From contig CAVPDA010000013.1 in the NCBI GenBank assembly GCA_963702495.1, forward strand, positions 20,475-84,474: 64,000 nt of DNA, given 5' to 3'. The notes under the pieces are model-generated. The model worked only from the letters and a program-made list of their open reading frames with translations. It searched no databases and had not been told where the DNA came from. This document shows, piece after piece, positions 59,332 to 64,000 of the stretch (its first letter is position 1; each line of letters starts with the position of its first letter). Source of the DNA: CAVPDA01 sp963702495. Its GTDB lineage: Bacteria; Pseudomonadota; Gammaproteobacteria; Burkholderiales; Rhodocyclaceae. A program made the position numbers and the translations under genes.

Positions 59332-59504
59332 TCGACGGCCTGGTTCCGTCGGCGTCTGCCCCCGGCGCCTACGTGGGCATCGAACTGGAGGTCAATCAGA
59401 AGCACGTTGGCAGGGCTGCTCGACATTGGCCTGCACTGCGCGAGGTGATCATCGAATCCCTGCGCAGGGCGCTCGCGAGCCGCTGTGCGGGGATTTTCGC
59501 GTAG
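59332..59504 (+). pseudogene. N-formylglutamate amidohydrolase C-terminal remnant
   Basis: One frame reads FDGLVPSASAPGAYVGIELE, then VNQKHVGRAARHWPALREVI and ends at a TAG. PGxYxGIELExNQKHV with a following WPALR helix is the usual C-terminus of N-formylglutamate amidohydrolases. No upstream part remains, and the intact lipoprotein gene precedes it, so only a scrap is left. Confidence 0.5.
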
Positions 59505-59579
59505 CCGACCCTACGACATAGCAACCCAATCCGCCGGAGTCTGCACCGGGCAGTGCTGTCGTTCCGCAGGAGCCACACC

Positions 59580-60392
59580 ATGAAGATCCGCATAGGCTAC
59601 GAACTGATTTACGAGTGCCCGCAGCCGACCCCGATGATCCTGACCTTGAGCGTGCACTACACGCGCGTCTCCGACATCATCGTTCCCGACCACCTGATCA
59701 CCGACCCGACCGTTCCGCTCACCGCCTATCGCGACAGCTTCGGCAACTGGTGCAGCCGTATCGTCGCCCCCAAGGGTCTGCTCAGGCTGTTCGCCAATGG
59801 GCTGGTGAGAGATTCGGGCCAGCCGGATGTGGTCGTCCCGCAGGCGCGACAAACGCCGGTGGAGGAACTGCCCGACGAGACCCTGCTGTTCCTGCTGGGG
59901 AGCCGATACTGCGAGACGGATCGCCTATCCGAGACGGCCTGGCAACTGTTCGGCAATTCACCGACCGGATGGGGGCGCGTCCAGGCGATCTGCGACTACG
60001 TCCATCGGCACGTCACATTCGGCTACGAGCACGCGCGCCGCACCAAGACGGCCTGGGAGGCGTTCCAGGAGCGGGCCGGCGTCTGCCGCGACTACGCGCA
60101 CCTCGCTATCACCTTTTGTCGCTGCATGAACATCCCCGCACGCTACTGCACCGGCTATCTGGGCGACATCGGCGTGCCGCCGCCCTATGGCCCTATGGAT
60201 TTCTCCGGCTGGTTCGAGGCCTACCTCGATGGCCATTGGTACACCTTCGATGCCCGCAACAACACCCCACGCATCGGACGCGTGTTGATCGCCCGGGGTC
60301 GCGACGCCGCCGACGTCGCCATCAGCAGCACCTTCGGTCCCAATACCCTGAAGAGTTTCAAGGTTTGGACCGATGAGGTGAGCGAGGGGTAG
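59580..60392 (+). CDS. Transglutaminase-like cysteine protein
   Basis: This 270-residue cytoplasmic protein has an N-terminal beta domain and then the transglutaminase core: TKTAWEAFQERAGVCRDYAH with nucleophile Cys169, and Asp224 in WYTFDARNN. The position where many relatives have the catalytic His (HAW) reads SGW (Ser209), and the later HN is NN, so classical catalysis is doubtful. Some proteobacterial subfamilies appear to share the Ser. CAGGAG precedes ATG 59580. Confidence 0.85.
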   Translation: MKIRIGYELIYECPQPTPMILTLSVHYTRVSDIIVPDHLITDPTVPLTAYRDSFGNWCSRIVAPKGLLRLFANGLVRDSGQPDVVVPQARQTPVEELPDETLLFLLGSRYCETDRLSETAWQLFGNSPTGWGRVQAICDYVHRHVTFGYEHARRTKTAWEAFQERAGVCRDYAHLAITFCRCMNIPARYCTGYLGDIGVPPPYGPMDFSGWFEAYLDGHWYTFDARNNTPRIGRVLIARGRDAADVAISSTFGPNTLKSFKVWTDEVSEG

Positions 60393-60449
60393 GTCGGCCG
60401 AAGGGCCGCAGGGCGGATGAATGTGCCGATCGCGCGCCTCGTTGGTGTC

Positions 60450-60583
60450 GGACGAGGTCGAGCGTTACAGGCGGGACAGACGCCTCGACCCTTGCAGAAA
60501 TAGGCGATGAGAACATTGTGCCCGCACTTGGCGCAGCAGGCGTGGGCAATCCCGCGGGCGAGAGTGGCGCATTCGAGGTAGCG
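60450..60583 (-). pseudogene. IS91/IS801-type transposase zinc-finger remnant
   Basis: The minus strand reads RYLECATLARGIAHACCAKC, then GHNVLIAYFCKGRGVCPACN, the N-terminal zinc-binding region of a second, different IS91-type transposase. Nothing of the HUH domain remains nearby. It does not derive from the element at 47-49 kb, whose zinc region differs. Confidence 0.6.
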
Positions 60584-60630
60584 AGCACTTGGAGGTGGTA
60601 TTTGCGGTAGCTCATGTATAGACGAACCTA

Positions 60631-60665
60631 TTGGTCAGTAAAACGGGTTCCTGGAACCTGACCAA
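60631..60665. repeat. Nested perfect palindromes
   Basis: TTGGTCAG (60631-60638) pairs with CTGACCAA (60658-60665). Inside lies GGTTCC-T-GGAACC (60646-60658). The structure lies ~90 bp past the end of the IS4 transposase gene and may mark an element boundary, a terminator or a binding site. Confidence 0.45.
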
Positions 60666-60754
60666 CCTCTTCTGGGTACATCAACCGGCCAACCCAAACC
60701 CCGCCAACTTGGCGCCGCCGGTGGTAAATCGTCTCCGGCGCCTAGCCCTGCCCT

Positions 60755-63105
60755 TTACCCGTAAGTATCCTCATCATCGGAAGTCCAGTCTCGGAGGGAG
60801 AGTCCTTCGCACAGCGATCGCAGTTCCGAATACCCTTGCCACATGATCTGGTGTCCCGGGTGCGGGTCTTTGGCGCGGCCGATGTAGCCGCCCAGTCGGG
60901 CTACAAGACGGACGGCATCGCCGAGCCGAGTGGGCTTGGCGATTCGTTTTTTTTTGCGTAGGCCTGCAGCACTTCGATCTCGGGGTCCGCGAACAATACC
61001 TCGGCGGAAAGCTCCGGGCAGTCTCTGCCCAGGAGCGTCATGAGCATGATTCGCCAGGCAATGACCAGATTGATGGCGATGGCGCGTTTGAGTCGCTCGG
61101 CCGTCTTGTGTTGCAGAGTCTCGATGCGGCAGCCGCTTTTGAGGACGCGATGCCAGTCTTCGATGCGCCAACGCAGGCAATACCAACGCAGACACTCCTG
61201 GGCCTGCGCCGCTGTGCTGATCGAGCAGGTCGTCAACAAGAACCACTCGACGGGTTCGGCATCGGCCGGCGGTGACGCTTCCAGAACATGCACCACCCAC
61301 AGCTTGAGGGCTTTCTTCCCTGGGTGGTTCGACGCAGGGCGCAACTCGACTTCGCGATAGCGCAAGCTGACCTGCGCGGTGCGCTGTTCGTGCCCGAGGC
61401 GCCCCTTCTGCTTGCTCTTCTTCGCGCGTGAGCTTTGCCGCGGCACATTGATGCGAAGCTGGCTTTGAACGGGGCTGTGTCTGACGGCGTCGAACAGATT
61501 GATCTCCTCGCTGGTCGCGCGGTCATGCTTTGCGCGTACCAACAGCTCAACGCCGCGGCTTCGACGTTGCTCGTCGAACAACTCGTAGAAGTCCGCCTCG
61601 CGATCCATCACACAGACCTGGCGCGTATCGGGCAGCTCGGCTGCCAATTCGTTGCACTCGCGAAGTCCCTTGATCCAGGCGAAGCTCTTCTTCTCTTCGA
61701 TCGGTATGGCAGACGTGGGGCGCAGGTCATCTTTCGCTCTGGGCGTGGCTGCCGAACATTGCGCCCCCAACACCCCCAGCGGCAGGCCCTCGGTGCTCAG
61801 CACCAGCGTCGAATGCAAGTGCAACCCCCCACTTTGGGCGCCCGTCTGGTTGCTCCCAATGACGCCCAGCCCAACGCATTGGACCAGTGTCGAATAGTTC
61901 ACATCGGTGCCATCCTGAATGCACAGCACCGTTGACTGTGCCTTCATCCGTTGCACCGTGCGCAGGCGGTGAGGGGCCAGGATGGCCTCCATGCTGACCT
62001 GCGAGTCATCGGGTCGTTCGATCAGGCGGTAGTACGCCTTGATCGCCGCCTTGTCGCCTTGAGCTGCACCGCAGAACGCGCGCCCTGGCATCTTGCCCAG
62101 CGTGCGGGCAAACTCACCCAGCCGCTCGTTCAGACGCCTGTCGCCCAGGTTCGCGCCTGCAAATTCGTTGGCCGCCCACTCCTCGCCGTCCAAGCCCTCG
62201 GCGATCTCCAGCGCAACTAATCCGGCGGGTGCGGCAACGCCCAGGCGCGTGCGCAGATCCGACTCCAGCTCATACACGTAGATCGTCTTGATCGATTTGG
62301 CGCTCTGGTGCTCCCGGTCCTGGCGACCCCGCCCCTGGGTCTGCCCAATGGCCACCCAGTTCGCTGCCCTGTAACTGGTGCCGAGGAAGTGATCCGCGTC
62401 GACAAAGCTCTCCACCAGCCAGGGGCGATACCCGTACTGGGCCTCGTAGTCACCACCTATGCGACGCAACGCCATGCCCTGGACGCACGAGGCCAGGTTC
62501 TGACAGCGCACCGAGCTCCGGATGAGAAACCGACTCATGCCGACCACGCGGTGCAAGTGTTGCCGTCGCGTGTGCGCGTCCCAGCCTATCCATCGGTCGC
62601 GATCGCGCAGTTGCAGCGCCGCTGCGCCGAACCCGAACCCACCAAGCCAGCCATGCTCCGAGCCGATCAGATAGCGCATCTGCGCGCCCACCAGAGGCCC
62701 GGCGCCCTGCGGGTGTTCGCAGATCATCAACTCGTTCCACACGCGCATGTGCGCAAGGTTCTCGACCTTGATCAGCGTGAGTCCACGAACATCGTTTGCC
62801 TGGTCCGGAACCTCGCGCGCAGCCTCCACGGGTTCGCCCAGACGCCGCGCACTCTTGGCGCCGGCGCGACCTCGATCAAGCGCTGCGGGCAGCACGAAGT
62901 GACCGGCACGCTCCAACTCCCGCAGCGCCTTGAGGCAGCCTCCAGTCTGGCTGCGCTGTCGGGCATCAAAGAAGCCAAAATGCTGACACACTATCTCGGC
63001 AACCGAAGACCGGCTGTGATGTTCCTGCTGCGCCAACAGCCCTCGGATGACCTCGATGGAGGTCTCCTGCTTCAGCGTTCGCTTGATCTCGTTCTGTGCG
63101 TCCAT
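60755..63105 (-). pseudogene. IS4-family transposase with N-terminal DruA-like (DUF4338) domain, frameshift in an A9 run
   Basis: From ATG 63105, residues ~15-285 match DUF4338, the domain of Druantia DruA (LIKVENLAHMRVWNELMICE, LIGSEHGWLGGFGFGAAA, RDRDRWIGWDAHTRRQHL, SFVDADHFLGTSYRAANW, GRGRQ). The rest is a Tn5-like DDE transposase: IQDGTDVNYS (D), CVMDREADFYELF (D) and YCLRWRIEDWHRVLK (YREK motif, E). At 60955-60947 the sense strand has nine A's; the zero frame ends soon after, at ...PSVL. One extra A restores KPTRLGDAVRLVARLGGYIG and a family-like end at DEDTYG (60755). Either transcriptional slippage or a 1-bp loss. Confidence 0.8.
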
Positions 63106-63401
63106 CCGCAACAATAGACGGCGCGATAACAATTGTCCAGCGATTTCTCAAGGGCAAAGGGCAGGCCGAGGAGCCTGTCGGACTTTCGTTCCGTCGAGCT
63201 GATTTGCACAGCATTTGAGCAGTTTCGACGTTCCAGTTTCGATATTCGATGTGATTTTCCCTGTGGCGCGTACTTTATCAACCTGTAGCGCGTCCGTAAG
63301 GCTTAAGTCCGACTATTGGGATGGTCGCCCCTTCCTGAAGCGGCATCGATGTGCCAAGGTGGAAATGCGAATGCTTCCACCAACCAGGAGAGGCGACCGA
63401 G

Positions 63402-64000
63402 ATGAAGATTACGTCAGTAGGGATCGATCTGGCAAAGAACGTGATCCAGGTGCATGGAGTGGATGAGGGAGGCAAGGCGGTGGTCAAGAAACAGCTCAAG
63501 CGTGACCAAGTGGCCTCGTTCTTCGCCAACTTGCCGCCATGCCGGATCGGTATGGAAGCGTGCGGGAGCGCGCATCACTGGGCGAGGAAGCTGCAGTCGT
63601 TCGGGCATACCGTGAAGCTGATGGCTCCGCAGTTCGTCAAGCCCTACGTCAAGACGAACAAGAACGACGTGGCCGATGCCGAGGCGATCTGCGAGGCGGT
63701 GAGCCGGCCCAACATGCGCTTCGTGCCGATCAAGAACGCCGAGCAGCAGGCGGTGCTGGCGCTGCACCGCGCCCGGCAAGGATTCGTCAAGGCACGCACC
63801 GCTCAGGCCAACCAGATCCGGGGGCTGTTGGCAGAGTTCGGGATCGTCATCCCGCAGGGCATCGTCCACATCGCCAAGCGCCTGCCCGAGATCCTGGAGG
63901 ACGGCGAGAACGAACTGCCGGGTGCCTTTCGTCAGCTGCTGGATCGACTCGGCGATCACCTGAAGGAGTTGGACCGCCAGGCGGGTGAGTTGGAGGTGCA
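63402..64000 (+). CDS. IS110-family transposase, 5' part (runs off the window)
   Basis: The first 199 residues of a DEDD transposase/recombinase: SVGIDLAKNVIQVHGVD (first Asp), RIGMEACGSAHHWARKL (Glu), KTNKNDVADAEAICEAVSRP (paired Asp), then a coiled helical linker. AGGAGAGG precedes ATG 63402. The C-terminal transposase_20 domain lies beyond the window. The ~270 bp before it hold no gene and presumably contain the ends of this element and of the IS4 element. Confidence 0.9.
   Translation, partial: MKITSVGIDLAKNVIQVHGVDEGGKAVVKKQLKRDQVASFFANLPPCRIGMEACGSAHHWARKLQSFGHTVKLMAPQFVKPYVKTNKNDVADAEAICEAVSRPNMRFVPIKNAEQQAVLALHRARQGFVKARTAQANQIRGLLAEFGIVIPQGIVHIAKRLPEILEDGENELPGAFRQLLDRLGDHLKELDRQAGELEV

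Overview
The window is high-GC DNA from a betaproteobacterium. The evidence is the block mltG-tmk-holB-pilZ-tatD, a DUF4936 gene beside ygfZ, zwf-pgl, and frequent ATGA/GTGA overlaps. A Rhodocyclales-type host is a guess from overall gene content and not something the sequence proves. No rRNA or tRNA gene was seen.

Layout. (1) 0-5.9 kb is an accessory patch. It holds the tail of a VapC toxin, a decayed TOTE-type primase-helicase, an intact SWIM-SNF2 helicase, a higBA toxin-antitoxin pair with a near-consensus promoter, and a small DUF6116 membrane protein. (2) 6.1-20.5 kb is mostly core: a large PAS/GAF sensor kinase split by one in-frame TGA, tadA-L,D-transpeptidase-GNAT, the convergent ygfZ/DUF4936/NRDE block, the mltG-tmk-holB-pilZ-tatD-ankyrin operon, and parE. 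(3) 20.6-27.9 kb lies between parE and parC and carries a 1393-residue SNF2 helicase, a diguanylate cyclase, a vapBC-like pair and an Mrr restriction enzyme. (4) 28-46.9 kb is core again: parC, an EamA exporter, a PatB-type lyase, a GAF-GAF-GGDEF-EAL protein, ettA, tex, prfC (one frameshift), a SAM hydroxide adenosyltransferase, zwf, pgl and a secreted GH114-like protein.

(5) 46.9-64 kb is an insertion-sequence graveyard. It contains an IS91 transposase with a broken tyrosine recombinase fused onto an older integrase remnant, a complete IS66-type element carrying a DNA adenine methylase, further IS91 and integrase scraps, an IS4 transposase with a DruA-like (DUF4338) N-terminus, and an IS110 transposase running off the end. 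Between these sit many very small envelope or stress genes: PRC-barrel, DUF883, two CsbD, an OsmB-like lipoprotein, DUF3309, a BON lipoprotein, DUF1328 and a Lys/Ala-rich periplasmic protein. Remnants of an alpha/beta hydrolase and of an N-formylglutamate amidohydrolase are also there, together with a transglutaminase-like gene.

Single-base lesions recur in the sensor kinase, the ankyrin protein, prfC, the tyrosine recombinase, IS66 tnpC and the IS4 transposase. They are either true decay or assembly errors, and read-level evidence would settle this. The observations most worth following are the IS66 element with its methylase passenger and the reading frame it interrupts, the DruA-IS4 fusion with its A9 slip site, and the TOTE remnant beside an intact SNF2 helicase.
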